Positions 34,513 to 49,500 of a stretch of DNA of 64,000 bases are shown in pieces. Origin of the DNA: Hydractinia symbiolongicarpus (lineage: Eukaryota > Cnidaria > Hydrozoa > Anthoathecata > Hydractiniidae); contig NC_079878.1 in the NCBI RefSeq assembly GCF_029227915.1, positions 25,817,501 through 25,881,500 of the forward strand, written 5' to 3'. Every line of letters begins with the position of its first letter. Positions within the stretch are counted from its first letter, which is position 1. Under the pieces are notes generated by a model. That model saw only the letters and a list, made by a program, of their open reading frames with translations. It had not been told where the DNA came from and made no database searches. The translations under genes were made by a program, and so were the position numbers.

Positions 34513-37500
34513 ATGATGCATACAACTCCGTTTCTTTTCATACTGACAATTTTTTCACCTCTGGTTCAATCATCACATTTTCGAGGAGCGATTATTTCTT
34601 GGAAACCAAGCACTCAACAAAATGAGGTAAATTATTCTGTCCATCAGTATATTTGTCAATTCTTTTGTTCTTCCCAATCCGTTTTTTTCGATATAATTCT
34701 CATTACTCTCAAGGACATATTATAACGAGGTTAGAGTGACGAATTAAATTTTGACTTAAAAAACAACCAATTTTCTAATTCATTACCATCCCTCCCACAA
34801 ATAAATAACTTTATCTGTGTTGTGTACAAGGATCAACAAGGTCAAAGTGATCATGGTTTAAAACATACATCAACAAGAAAAACAGATTTTATTAAACCAC
34901 ATGTTATTTAATTCTGGGTGTTTTTCAGAATATTTTTCAATTTGCAAATGGGTTTTGCATAAATTTAGAAATAAGAATGTCAAACAAATTTGATAGCAAA
35001 AAAAGAGAGAATTTGCGAATAGTATTGGAAATTGAAAAATATAATAAAATCTGAAAAAATGGCATTTTAACTTTTCCTCTCAACACTTCTACCGCATAAA
35101 AAAGCACCAAAAACCGAGTACAAGGTTTGCTACAAAAGATAACATTATCACCATTTAAATCAAAAAATATGATGTCTAGATTTTGGTAACATATCGAATA
35201 TCATGGCGTCGAAGTCACGGAACTAACGCCCAATGCAACAAAACAAGCATCGCAAGCAGAAGAATGCTACCTGGAGAGGGCAACTTGGTATATAAATCAG
35301 CTACAAAGCAAGACCATATGAAAGCAGAGTACCAATGCGTGGACTTTAGTGCGCCAGATGACTGGATAACAGGTGAAAGATCAAATTACATCATGAAGAA
35401 TGTGACGGATAAAGTCTTTCGTATTGGGTACGTATAAAAAAGTATTTCGTATTGGGTGCGTATAAAAAAGTATTTCGTATTGGGTACGTATAAAATATAT
35501 TTCGTATTGGGTGCGTATAAAATATATTTCGTATTGGGCATGCACAAGCAAGGCTATAGTTGATATTTTAGGCCTTTGAATAATTCTTATGATTCTTAAA
35601 TAGTAGCATCGGTTCACCCTTGTTCCCAGGGTTTTTTGGCTTCTTGATATGAAAGGCGACGTCTTCTCTTTTATCAAAAAGGCAAAAGCCTAGGGACGAG
35701 AGTGGCTCCGGTTAAATTGTTTCTTTAAAAGAATTTTATCACATTTATAAATGTTTAAACAAATGAAGAAAAGGTTAACATCAAATAAAAAGCGACAATT
35801 TCTTTAAAGAAGATTGCTGTGTGAATGAACATTCCAGATTATTCGAATTTCACACACACAAAAAGGTGCCTGCTGATGATTGGGCCTCAGCGTTCTTTTT
35901 AAAAAATTTAAAACTTTCGAAATGCATTGATGATTATAGATGAAGATCGTAGATTCTTAAAAAGAATTCTTACAAAAAAGTCCAAATTAAAAATAAATCG
36001 TGTGTCTAGCTGCAAAATGAATTTATTCTGCAATATACATCTCACACCTTGTCCCTCATTTTTCAAAACTGAAAATAAGAATGAACAAAAAGTGGAAAAA
36101 TTTTTTTGGAATAAATTATAAAAGGGTATTTGAATACATTTGATTTTCAGCTTTACAGGCTGCTGTTGGATAGACGGGTTATACAAAGGTGGTGGCGGTG
36201 ATTGGAGAATATGGACAAAAGTTGATTTGAATCGCAGACCAGATAATGGTCGAATTAATTCTTCGCCAATAAGCAGTACTCAACCTATTGTTGATGTTCA
36301 GTTTGGTTGCGTTCATGTTATACATATTCCAGGTAACGTTAATAGTGCTTGTTGTAAATATTCCAACAACTTTAACGGAGTGGTGACCTAAATTACGCTT
36401 TTAACACATCTGTATATATTTTTTGTACAAATTGCTAATAGCTAATTACATTTTAACTTATAAAAACGAACATTTTTAAAACGATCTTATCGTTATTTTA
36501 AATGCACTGAAGATAGTATTTTTATGGAAAATGATTTTCTTATTTTAGCTTCTTGTTTTAATTTATTCTTATCCAGAAATTATCACACCTGTTTTACAAT
36601 TTGATTCGTTATATGAAAAGAATAAAAATATTCCATCTACACGTTGCTTATAGCTAAAGACAATTTTAAAAGAACTGAAATTAAGAACATTATTAATGCT
36701 TAATTTAATTGAGTTTCTATTTCTTCCTGAAATCACAACAAACATGTAGAAATATCTTCCAAGGCAGAATTTTTCACTGAATCACATGTAGCGCATTTGT
36801 ATATAATAAACATGGAAAATAACCTTTCGACAAGGAATCAATAGTTTACGGCAAATTTTCTGTTTTTTATAATAAATGTGGTATGTTTCACTCATAGCAA
36901 CAAGAAAAAAATAAGGTTTTGATAGGATAGGAGATAAAACAAAATAATTTGATAAATCTTTGATGTTTGTGTTGTTGTTTTTTCTCAGTATCTGATCCAG
37001 ACAATGACATGGTAAAGTGTCGATTTGCCAAAGGTGGACAAGAATGTGGAGCTATATGTGATGGCCTACCTGGAGCAACAATTGACGAGGTATCAACAAG
37101 TGAAAAATAGTTTTGTGTTGATTTTTAAACTCTTGGTGTAAATGCTAAAATAGGATAGAGTTGCGCTAACTTAATATGATTACTCATGGAAATAATCACA
37201 GGTTTATTTCTGGACACTAAAGTCTTTAGCCAGCTTGTTAAAGTTTTAATAAAATGTATGTTAAAAAAGCCACCACTTAAGAACGCTTTGCGTTCTGATC
37301 AAAAAACAAGTCTGCCATTATCTGTTTTAAGCCTACTTGCTGTGTGTTTTTATTGTTCTCATAAACAAAATTAACTTACTTTATTTTTCCATATTTCTTA
37401 TTTATATTTAGGATAAATGTACCTTAACGTACAACGCTAACCAGCAGAAAGGATTATTTCCCATTTCAATCCAAATCGAAGATTATGCATCAAAAACATC

Positions 37501-40500
37501 AACTATACCTTTAAGTAGTGTTGCTTTGCAATTTTTAATAAATGTTTATCAAAGCACTGGAAAATGCTCCGACAAGCCATATTTTTCATCAACATCACCG
37601 CTTGATGCGTCGTGTGAAAATATACCAGTAAATGGGACATACATTACTCGCATTATCGCTACATCTGGCTCTCCTAATGACCACATGTAAGTTTCACACG
37701 AATCTTGGAGGTATCTTCATGCTCAAATTAAACGTTTATACCAATAAAAATAATATATTCATTGCCTGAAGTACTTTGTTGAACGAAGAAAAAAAGTCAG
37801 CAAATTGACATGTCACATATCCTTCGTACATAACCTAACTTTATTGTCACCAATAGAACTTTAAATCAATAGCTTTTCTATTTTTAAAAGCACCAAATGC
37901 ATAAGCTAGTGGTTTAAGCACTTACCAGCCATTTGAATTTACCAGTTTAGCGTTCATCCTAAGAGTATGATAACCCAAAAACCTGGATGCATATTTGAAT
38001 TTATTTATTGATACTATTGCTGCTATCAATTGTAAGTAAGGCAACAAAATAAAACAGTGCTGAAAATAGAGGCTGTGTATATTATTTATTTAGTACTGAA
38101 TTTACCACAAGTTCCCCTTCTGGAATGATCAAATCAGATGTGCAGAAAGTGATCAATACAACAGGGCTACCGACACTTGCTAAGGGGGTAACGTGGTATT
38201 ATATTAACGTCACTTGGACAGCAAGGCAAAATCAGAAAGGAGCAAATATCTTTTGCTTCACAGCTGTTGCGCAATCAAAGTAAGTGAAAAGTAATCTGAT
38301 TTTGTCCAGGACGGGGGATACCTATCGAGGCAAAGATGGTGCCTGTGTGTAGCAATGAGTGAATTCCCGTGAATTTCCCTACGGCTTAATGCTAGTTCAG
38401 TTAGACATTATTGTTAACCAAATTCATTTTTTATGCCTGTTTATTTTTTAGACGTAATTCAGAACGGCGATGCATAACGTTGTATGTTGGAGGTAAGATC
38501 ACTTAATATAGTTATAAAATATCAGATTGCAAGGTAAATGAGATCTCCAATGATTTTAGACTAACAACTGTCTAAGTAGTTATTAATGAATAAACGAGTG
38601 AAAATGTACCAATTTCTGTTACATTTTACCTTTTCTAAAACAAGCAGAAAAAAGATCTGCTATATTTGACCAAAAGTAATATACTAGAAATGCTCTAAAA
38701 ACTGTGAATTTCAGAGTATTACCAACGGCATTCCGTAGCCCACTTAAATATTAACAGAACAGTTATAAATCATTACGTTTGTTTAGCTTCTACGCCAAAG
38801 ATTGACAAGTTATCCCTTCAACCGAAACCAAATGAAATCGTGCGATCAACAATTAAAATATTTACATTTCGGTATGATCAAGATGTAAGTAGATTGAAAC
38901 TTTATTATCTATAATCAGCGTAAAACTACTCTTATGTATTCGAACGTTGACGAGGGCTGGTCGAGGGCTGAACCCGGGCAAAACTACATCTTTTATTTGT
39001 ACAGTCAAAAACTAATTGGCTAAGCCAAACCAACCAGTAAATATGGCTGGAGATATGACATACAGAAAGTGAGTGGCGCAAATGGTGTAAATAGCTAATC
39101 TTATAAAAATGATAAAGATTTTTACGTTGCGAAGTAGAACCAAATGTTAAAAAGAAAAAATGTTGTTGGTTAAGGCATGCAATAAGCAAATTAATAAAAA
39201 CCAAGAAAAGATCTGAAACCGACAAAAAAAATTGATTAATTATTTCTAATCCAAGAAAACATGCAACAATAGTTTTACCTTTCAGATTATCAAAACAACA
39301 TCCAATGCTTTGATCAAAATATTACGCGATGATGGCAAAGTAACCTATAATTTCACAATCGACAGCAACAACATTAAAATTCTACAAAATAGAATAATTG
39401 AGATCTATACACCAGGACTCAAATTTGAAGAAGCAAGAAGATACACAATTGTAGCTGATGCTGGCTTCGTGAAAGGTAAACACGAATGTGGAAAAGAAGC
39501 AGACGTTGTCACGTCGAATTTTGGATGGAGTTTTGTTGTCAGCGGTAAGTGTTGCTTGTATGACATCGTATTATACATTTTTGTGTTTGATGAAAACTGA
39601 TCTTAGCCATGTACTGCCACGACTGTAAGTCTTAAGTTAACCCACAAAATGTTTTCCAAACACATTGGAAACATTGGAAAAGTAATTAAAATCAAAGCAT
39701 TTGTATACACATTTTGTATATATCTGAATTTGATACTTTTACATAAACTCGTTAGATTAGAGTGTGGCGTTTAAATATGCGTTACTGGTCAAAAAATCTT
39801 GGCGAAGTTACAGAATCTTAACACCAGTAGTTGGTGAGTTAATGAAGGGCGTTTGTTATGCATTTTGCGCAAAGAAAATGAACGTATGAAAATGAACGTG
39901 AATTAAAAAGAAAAAAAGAAATATAAGAAAAAAATATTGTTGAAAATTAGTACGTTCTGGGTAGAAACTAAATTTTTCGTACGTAATATCTCATAAATAT
40001 GCGAAGTCAATAAATGTTATAACGGTGTGTCGTTTAAGCAACAAGAAGTTCCCTAAAAAGATCGAAACAAGGAGTTAGAGTTAGGACTCACGCGTTTAAC
40101 GGAAGAAAATTAATTTGCGTGAAACCAACATAAGTTCTCATACTGTCTTGCTGTGGCGCTAGGAATAAGTTCTGTTTTGTTGCTCCATTTTGTTATGTGT
40201 TCTATTTCCTGTTTGTCTCACAATCTACATAGAATTGCGTTGGATTAATTTTGATCACAAGACCAGGTCCTAGGCGGTATTGGCCCATACTGCAATCTTG
40301 ATCAATACGTGTTTTACCTTACGCCCGCCCCTAGTGTTTTCTTAGCTTCCGCTTGATAGAACTTGATAGGCCCGCGTCTTATACCGTATTCTGTGTAGGC
40401 GAGAGGGCAGGGTCTTGCATGTATCACTAACCCTGTACCCGTACTCGAGCCCTTATCCGTCAATCGTAGGTTCATCATTGGTTGTGTCGTTGGCCCTTTT

Positions 40501-43500
40501 AGCACTAGTCCCTCCGTCTATGTGACTTTGCAACGCACAAACTGCAAATTATGTCGTAACCCGGGGGTAGTGGCTCTCTCAACCAACCAGTATTCCACTT
40601 TTTCAGGTAAAATTCACTACCAAATATAATTTACCTTTCAGTCCCATGCTTTATAAGGAAACCCCGTTATAGCAGATATTCTTTACCCCATAAAACTGAC
40701 CTCTCCTGCACCTGCAGACACGCCCAACAATGGGTCATATTAAACTATTCTTTGATTGTCTTTATTCTCTTTCTGATCCGATAACTTTTAACAGCTATGG
40801 TAGTGATATGTAATCTAAAAAGTTTCTACTGATTCCATGAAAACGAGACGGAGTAACTTAAGCTAAATAACAACGCGAAAGTCAATATAAATTTTAGTCA
40901 ATTATCCTGAAAACTGCATTATGGGAGAATTTTGACAAAGAGAAACAGTCTTATCTTAGCACATTACATTCATTTGAAATGAATTTTTTACACATTAAAT
41001 TAAAGTAAATTTTTATTACAGTTTTAATATTCGTCACCATCATCATCCTTATCTTCATCCACACTATCTGTGCCCACCTCTTCATAGTCCTTCTCAAGTG
41101 CAGCCATATCTTCTCTAGCTTCACTAAATTCTCCTTCTTCCATACCTTCACCAACATACCAGTGGACAAAAGCACGTTTTGCATACATCAGATCAAATTT
41201 ATGATCCAAACGAGCCCAAGCTTCTGCAATAGCAGTGGTGTTGCTCAACATACACACAGCTCGTGACACTTTCGCCAAATCTCCTCCAGGAACAACAGTT
41301 GGTGGCTGGTAGTTGATTCCAATTTTAAAGCCAGTTGGACACCAGTCTACAAATTGAATGGTGCGTTTTGTTTTGATATTGGCGATGGCAACATTGACTT
41401 CTTTAGGAACCACGTCGCCACGGAATAACAGACAGCACGACATATATTTGCCGTGTCGAGGATCGCACTTCACAAGCTGGTTTTGTGGTTCAAAACAAGC
41501 ATTGGCGATCTCTGATACCGTGATCTGCTCGTGGTGGGCTTTCTCAGCTGAAATGATTGGAGCATATGTTGCCATGGGGAAATGAATTCGGGGATATGGT
41601 ACCAAGTTGGTTTGGAATTCCGTTAAATCTACATTCAGTGAGCCATCAAAACGAAGTGATGCGGTGATACTTGAAACAATTTGACTGATAAGTCGGTTTA
41701 AATTGGAGTAAGTGGGTCGCTCGATATCAAGTTTTCTGCGGCAAATGTCGTAGATGGCTTCGTTATCTACCATAAATGCACAATCTGAATGCTCCAAGGT
41801 GGTGTGAGTGGTTAAGATAGAATTGTATGGTTCCACAACGGCGGTACTTACTTGTGGAGCAGGATAAATTGCAAACTCAAGCTTTGATTTCTTTCCATAG
41901 TCAACAGAGAGCCTTTCCATCAGTAGAGAAGAAAACCCAGATCCAGTACCTCCACCAAATGAATGGAAAATCAAAAACCCCTGGAGACCTGTACATGCTT
42001 CGCTGAGCTTGCGAATGCGATCCAAAACAGGGTCGATAGCCTCCTTTCCAATTGTGTAATGACCACGTGCGTAGTTATTTGCTGCATCTTCTTTACCAGA
42101 GATCAGTTGTTCAGGATGAAACAATGATCGATATGTACCCATACGGACTTCATCTAAAGAAATATTTGATGGTGAAGTGAATACAAAGGTTATGTCTTAG
42201 AAGTAAATTAATAAAAAAATAAAAAACACAAATCTTTTTTCAACCTCGTCCCCATACTTCTTTGTTCTTGTTAAATCGGAATAACGTGACAAAATAAGGG
42301 ATTATCGAAACATCGTGGAAAATTAAGATTAATTTTATCGGAAAAAAAAGAATGCGGCGTAATGTTCAAAATAAAAGAGATGATGACCTTTCAGCTATGT
42401 AGTAGCGCTTATAAGCTTCTTTTAAATAAAATAAAATGATAGAGATGACCTGAAAGATAACAGATAAACAAACAAGAAAGAAACTTTTGTAATTATTGAA
42501 AAGTGGTCTCGATAAAACCATGTGTGGATATAAAGTTTTTATTCTTTTCAAAAACTTCTCGCCAATGCCATTCATGATTTGTCCAATTAATACATAATTC
42601 AAAAAACACGTTTGCTAACGTCTCTTACCAATTACACTTGGTTCCAGGTCTACAAAGACAGCCCTGGGCACATGTTTGCCACTGTCCGTTTCACTAAAGA
42701 ACGTATTAAACGAATCATCTCCACCACCAAGGGTAGTATCAGATGGCATCTGTCCATCAGGCTGAATACCATGCTCTAAGCAGTATAATTCCCAGCATGC
42801 ATTTCCAATTTGGACACCAGCTTGACCGACATGAACAGAAATACATTCACGCTATGAAAAGATATATAAATGTAAACGACATCTTTTCAAAAAAAACAAA
42901 ATAGTACATCCGCTGAACTGAAAAACCCGAATATAGAGTTCTTTGATTGTATGGGTCAGAAATAGTTCGCTGATGAAGGTTCTTAGCTGGTATTGCAAGT
43001 TGAAGTTGGCAAACGCTGTGTTGAATATCTGTTTCATGAAAAAAAATTACAAATAAAAACTAATTTTTTATTTCTAGTTATCCTGTAATTAGTACTAATA
43101 AAATGAAATTTATGTTTAAAAACATGTACTCATTTTTTAAAAGAAAAAAGATTTTTTAAAAGAGTTTTTTTCGTTAAATTGATGATATATCTAAGCACAG
43201 TTGAAATGGAAAGATCTGGGAATGAAAACTGGTGCAAAAATCATCCCTAAGTTGTTTAAAAGCAGCTTCATTTAACTGACGTGGGAAAAATTATTTCAAG
43301 TAAAACCTGAAAAAGATATTTTACATCAGTGATAAGATATAAGAGTTGACAAAAGAAAAGAAGCTAAACGTTATTAATTAAACATGCCAGTAAATTTTCA
43401 AGATCAACATATTAGAATATTCTTAACTTTTTGTGTAATTTCATTCTTATACAGAGTATATTTTTATAAAAAAACAGTTAGGGTGTAAACCAAAAATAAA

Positions 43501-46500
43501 ATCTTACCATTTTTAATTTTTGACTAACACTAGATGTAACGACTTAGTTGTAGATCTAACATTAAACGCTGTTTTCAAAACAAACAAACAACGATGTCAA
43601 CCTAAAAGTTCCAACATAACACGACTAATCTTCGATTTTGATTGGCTATAACCATGGTTACTCATCTTATTAGACTCAATTTTTTGATTAATGTTTTGAC
43701 CGTTTCCATGAAATATAATCCACAATTGATATCTACAGTAATTGCTTTTTTTTAGACTTTCAATTCTTTTAAAACTTTTTCTATAAATATATTGCGTCGA
43801 GTTAAGTAGCCGTGAAAAGTAAAGTCAAGACAACAAATATGTATTAGTATAAAGAAAGTTAACAAGTTTTAGAACGTGCAACCAAGGTTGTAAGAGTTTA
43901 AGATACCAAAGTAATGAAATAAGAAAGTAACAAAAAATTTAACATTTTTGGAGTTATTTGTCCTATTGAATTATCATCCCCGGTGAGTTCAGATATGTTA
44001 CACTACCCGCTGGAGACAGGTATAGTATTGATCCAATGTATCTGCATGCCACATAAGCTGGTTCGTGGTCATGTCTTTGAAAGGACTGGAACACTACACT
44101 TAAATACGCCAAAGTCAGGAAACGAGTTTAAAACAATAGGATATTTTTTTAAAGATTCCGGTTAGTGTGACCACACACTTGTTTCAGCATGCTGCGCTCT
44201 CCTCCGTACATTTTTTAAACAAATCCCGACAGCGTTTGTTACAATGGAACCTTTCTTAACTACAAATATGAGACTTTATCCTCTACGGCAACGACGTTGC
44301 TTTAACTACATTTTTACAATGTGGTACTGGTAGCCATGGCTAAATCTACTTGCGGAGCTTAGTAATTCTGGAATACAAAGAATAAATGGAAAGTCTCTCG
44401 CAAAGCTTAAGGTCATGGATTATAGTCACGGAGGATCAGTAGATATGAGAATGTCTCCATGCTATGTTGATAAATGTCGATATGTCTACTTTACATGCGA
44501 TAACATTTGTCAAGAAGGAAACAGTTTTTAATTTTGGAAACACCTAGGTCAGAAAAAAGGGAAAAACACATCATTTTAGTGGTCACATAACGTAGAATTA
44601 AATGGTGTGACTTTGAGCCAGAATTGGAAACCCAAAAGCTGTGCTCGAATGCTTTTTTTTAATCGGGGCTGTCTTATGATAAATATATATTTACAATGTA
44701 AACACGTTCTGAATCAACCTATGCAAAACCTTTTTAAAAATTTGACATTAATTATTTATAGCTCCCATCTTTCTCATTGTAGACAACTTTCCAAGACTTT
44801 TAAATTCTCCTGCTGTCAATGTCAATGTAGTCAATGGTAAAATGCAGTTTCGATGTGGTTTCCAAGCTAGCAATGGTAATCCTAGAGCAGTTTATGAAGT
44901 GGAATGGTTTAATGGCGATTCTGATAATCCAATAAAAAAAGACATCATAACAAACAACAATACTTCTAACCTTGTGTATCACTCACAATTTTGTTTGGGT
45001 ACTGAGGTAAAAATAAACATTCTTTTTATTAAGGTGAAACTAGTTACAGCTGACAAAGTTTGGAATAGGACTTGTTAAATGATTCAATGTAACCAACCAG
45101 GGTAGGATGAGAGCTTTAACGAACAAAAGTAATAGTTATCGCCATGTTTTTAAGTTGATAATATGGCAAGAAAGTTTAATAACTTGCAATGGATAAAAAA
45201 AATGACAATCTCTAAGCTTGTCATATGTGTTCACATAATGACAAGATACTCTGTTTCCATATTAGCTACAAATACTTTCTGCCATTTTTCTTATTTGTCA
45301 GTTCTATTTTATTATTTTTATACTCAAAACACTACGTTAAATTATTATTATTATTTTTGCATTGCAGTTACATTGTAAGGTACGTTCGTGGTTTAGCAAT
45401 AGCACGAACATCAAGAGCAATCTACACGAAAGTGAAAAGTTTTTTATTGGTGTTAAGGTAGTGTAAAATTGCGTTTTTTATAAACATACATACTAAATTA
45501 TATAGATACTAAGTCAAATTCTAAGGTAAACACATCCGTATGTTTCAGAGTGATCCCGAAGTCATCACATTAGTTGAAGGGCAGGATCCAGTTCAGGTAA
45601 CTTTATCTCCCACCATACCAATTATTTGTGTGAATAACACAGACCTATGTGAAGTGGAGGTGGCAATTGCTCAACAGAATTTAGAAGTCATGCTCAGTAG
45701 ATGCAGCGTAAAATTTGGGCCTAAACATCCATCACGTCAGACAATTACGATTTATCCAAAAGAGGATTTTATTGTCGATGGAAGAAAAAGCGTGACGTTG
45801 AGGAGAATTCTACATGGTACACGGGGTGTGTCAAATTGGTTATGTTATGAAGACACCAAAGCCATACAAGTAGGTTTAGGTTAATACCTGTTTAAAAGTG
45901 TAACAGTGCATTCCAAATAGAGCAGAATATGCTATCGAGAATGAAATGTTTTGTCAAATTAGCTAATAGACACCAGGTGTTGGATAGACCCTTCAGATCT
46001 GCCACAACTCTATAGCTACATTTCAGTTTTAAGCTAAATCTTTGAAATTTAAACTATTTTATGCTTGATATTTTCTGTTCTTTAACTAAGGGCTTCTAAT
46101 GTATGCAGGGCAGGCAGGGAGGTGCTGTTCATAATGCATTTTTTTATGTTTTAGTTAACAGTAGACGATCGACCAACACTACAATGTTCTTCAACAGGTG
46201 ATCCTCATATTTACACTTTTGATAATGATCGGAGATATTTTGATCTCCACTATCCTGGAGATTTTGTGATGGTACAAAGCGTCAAGAACAACTTTAAGGT
46301 AAACACGTTTAGGATTCACTGTGATTGTGATGATCGTCACGCATTATCTCTGTTGTTGATTTATCTTATTTTTGAAAACTTAACTTCATACATAATGTAC
46401 CAATTTTTAGCGTTATCTTATGGGAGGAAATGTTCGCGAAAATAATCTTAGCGAATTTAGGTTGATTTTGCGAATTTAAACTCTGCAAAACTAAAGGATA

Positions 46501-49500
46501 TTTTCGCTATTTCAGGCTTATAATTTTGTTGGGTTAATAAAGACTTTGAAGTGCTTTCCAGCGATTATTAATTCTTCAAAAAAGTTAAAATGTGTTCACA
46601 AATTTTAGAATTAAAGATATTTCAAAATTTAGTTAATTTTTACATTTAGGGAAGAAATTTTGGCGAGTAAAAAAACTCCAATTTTGAATTGGCGGTTTAA
46701 ACGACAAGAATCCGCTAAATTAAATCCCTGTTCAAATTAAGTCTTTTCGAAATCAGCCATTTTCCGCCAAAATTCATTTTTCCGGCTCTATTGGTAAAAA
46801 TTATATGTTAATGAAAAACTTTAATTTTCTTTCCGCCAAAAGTAAGGTATTTAATTCTTTTGTTTTTTCCTAAATATGAGAAGGAGACTTAAGTTATGTA
46901 ATTTTGTTAGCTAATAACGTGCATGCAGCTAGAAGTAGTAAAAAATGGATTTTAACCCAACATGTTTTCTGTTCCAGGTTCATGCCAGAACATTCATGTG
47001 CAGGAAAAGTATTGCATGTAATTGTGCGATCGCTGCTCAAGAAAATGACGATGTTGTATCCATTGACGTTTGCAAAGGTGGACCTAAATTTCGATTTCCA
47101 ATGTCACAAAATCAGCATAGCGGAACTAAACTCAACAAAATAAGCAATTCACAGTATGAGGTAATCATGAAGATTTAAAAGCACTATTTGTTATTCTGGT
47201 TGAATTAATGTGTAAATTATTTGAAATTTTGGTAACCTAAGGAGCCGAAAGAAACAAAAAAAAACCCAGGTTACTTCAATATCGTCTAACCACTAGAAAC
47301 AAGCTCTTTGCATCTGAAGAAAACATTGTCGAATAATTTATAGTTTTGAACCCTCTGAACCATTGTGTCGCATGTTGCGTCTCGTCACAGACATTTTAAT
47401 TATGGATAAATTTATTGTGGGCACGACAAAGATACTTATAGTTGGTTGGACGGTTTTCAGCATTTTTAACGGGATTTTTTGCTAGTGCAAACAGTCACAA
47501 ATTTCTTTGTTAGCACGCGATATTTAGGGACTGCCCTTTTGTGCCTCATCTATATTATAAAGTCGCTGTCGACTGTGGGCCAATTAACCAACTGGGGGTT
47601 TTGTAATCAACAAGCCTCATTATAATCGCACCTATAATTATAGCAATAACCCCCGTCCAAGTAAATTGCGTGACTTCATGTGAATAGGCGATGCGAGAAA
47701 TATGTGCGAACTTTCTACAAGCTAATGGCTAGTTTTTATTTGTTTTCTTTTGCAGATAAACTTCCCATCGGGTGCATCAGTAAAGGTTCACCTTGGCTCA
47801 TATGTCAACGTATATATCAAGATACCGGCGACATATTACAACGCAACTCAAGGTCTATGTGGTATACCAGATAGTGATGTATCAAATGAACTATCTGGCA
47901 AAGATGGAAAGGTTTATCAAGCTAAAAGATATCCAAATTCAGCTTTTCTTACGAGCTGGAAGTATGGTGGTTTCTTCTATGAAGAAAATTATTATCTATT
48001 TTGTATTCAAAATCCATACGACATATCAACAATTTTGTCAACTGTCTAAGCAGTTGTCAATCGTTTAAAAAAGTTTATATTTTTGAACTAATACAGCGTA
48101 AACAATATTTTGAGGTTCTGGCGTCGCTTGTGGAGTTCTGCCACAATAAAATTTTAGAGTTAAAATATAATTAAAATGCTAAGTAAAACAAAAAAAAATT
48201 ATTTTTAGATTGACATCAGAAGAAAGTTTGTTCTTTAAAAAAAGCGGTAAGAAATCATGCAGAAAACCTGCATCAGCAAAAGCAGAAGAAAAATATTGCA
48301 CATGTAACTACGGAGGAGAGGTGGAGAAATGTACAACCGAAGGATATGCGGTGAGACCAACATTTGGTGGTGCTAAACCGCAAACCATTGTCTCAAATGG
48401 TAGGTTGGTCTTTAATCGGATTATATACTCGCTTCTATAAAAAATATTTTGAATGAAAACTTAGATTGATCCTTGAAGTGCGACGCGTCTTTGAAAAGAC
48501 CCTTTTTAAGTCAACAAATAATCAGCTCCCTGAACCTTTACCTGCGGTTGATGGCTAGTATTGTTGGTGTGGTGTAGCCTAAGTCAACCGTTTTCTAAAG
48601 ACATGGCCTAGGTTTTCACACCTTTGATTTGACAATGGCGGCATATTTTGTTAAATATGTCCAGCTTCACATCACTGTTTTTTTTTTTATTGTTTCCTTA
48701 AAAAGACAAGTTATTGCGGATAAAGGAAAGAAAAATAGTGCCAACTATTGTCAACAAGGGCTGGTTCGAAGCTAACATTCCAAAATTTTCGAGGAGGATT
48801 AATTTCGCGAATACCTGCAATGCAGAAGCTTAGCAGGAAAAAAATTTCGCAGCCAGAATTCGGCTGAACTCCGCAAAATCCAAAAAAGTAGTAACTTATT
48901 GTGGCTTTATAACTTTAATATTCAACAGAAGGAAATTTAAAATTCTAATCTTCGAACGCATGGTTGATATATCTCTTAGTACCCTTGGCGGGACAGCCCT
49001 TTACCTCTTTCCCTTTTACCCAGCCTGTAACATGATATAGTAACATCATGCGAATTTGTTACATTTTATCTCTAAAGCATTTGCCAATTGTGAAAAGAGC
49101 TCAAATAAAGAAAAGGCAGCACCACCGATTGTAATCCCTGATGTGGATGACAAAGAAATCTACAGTTACAACCCCCCTGCTGATCCAGTTGTGGTACCAA
49201 AATGGCCAACAAAAAGCGGAAGAACCGAAGCAGAGGCGAAGAAGTTATGTGCAGACGCTATAAGTAAATCATCGTCTGGCAAAGCATGCAAGAAAACATT
49301 AGGAGATGATTTTGATGATACTTTTAAAACAGAATGTGTTGCTGATATTCAGGTTGTTATACAACTTTTCTGTTGTATTTATGTTACATAAGAAGGTATC
49401 TTATTATATATTGCACAAGTAATACGGCAAATGTTAGAAGCAGTTCCACCAGCTTCCAATGATTTAGAAATTTTTTAATTTATCCATATCGTTTTTGAAT

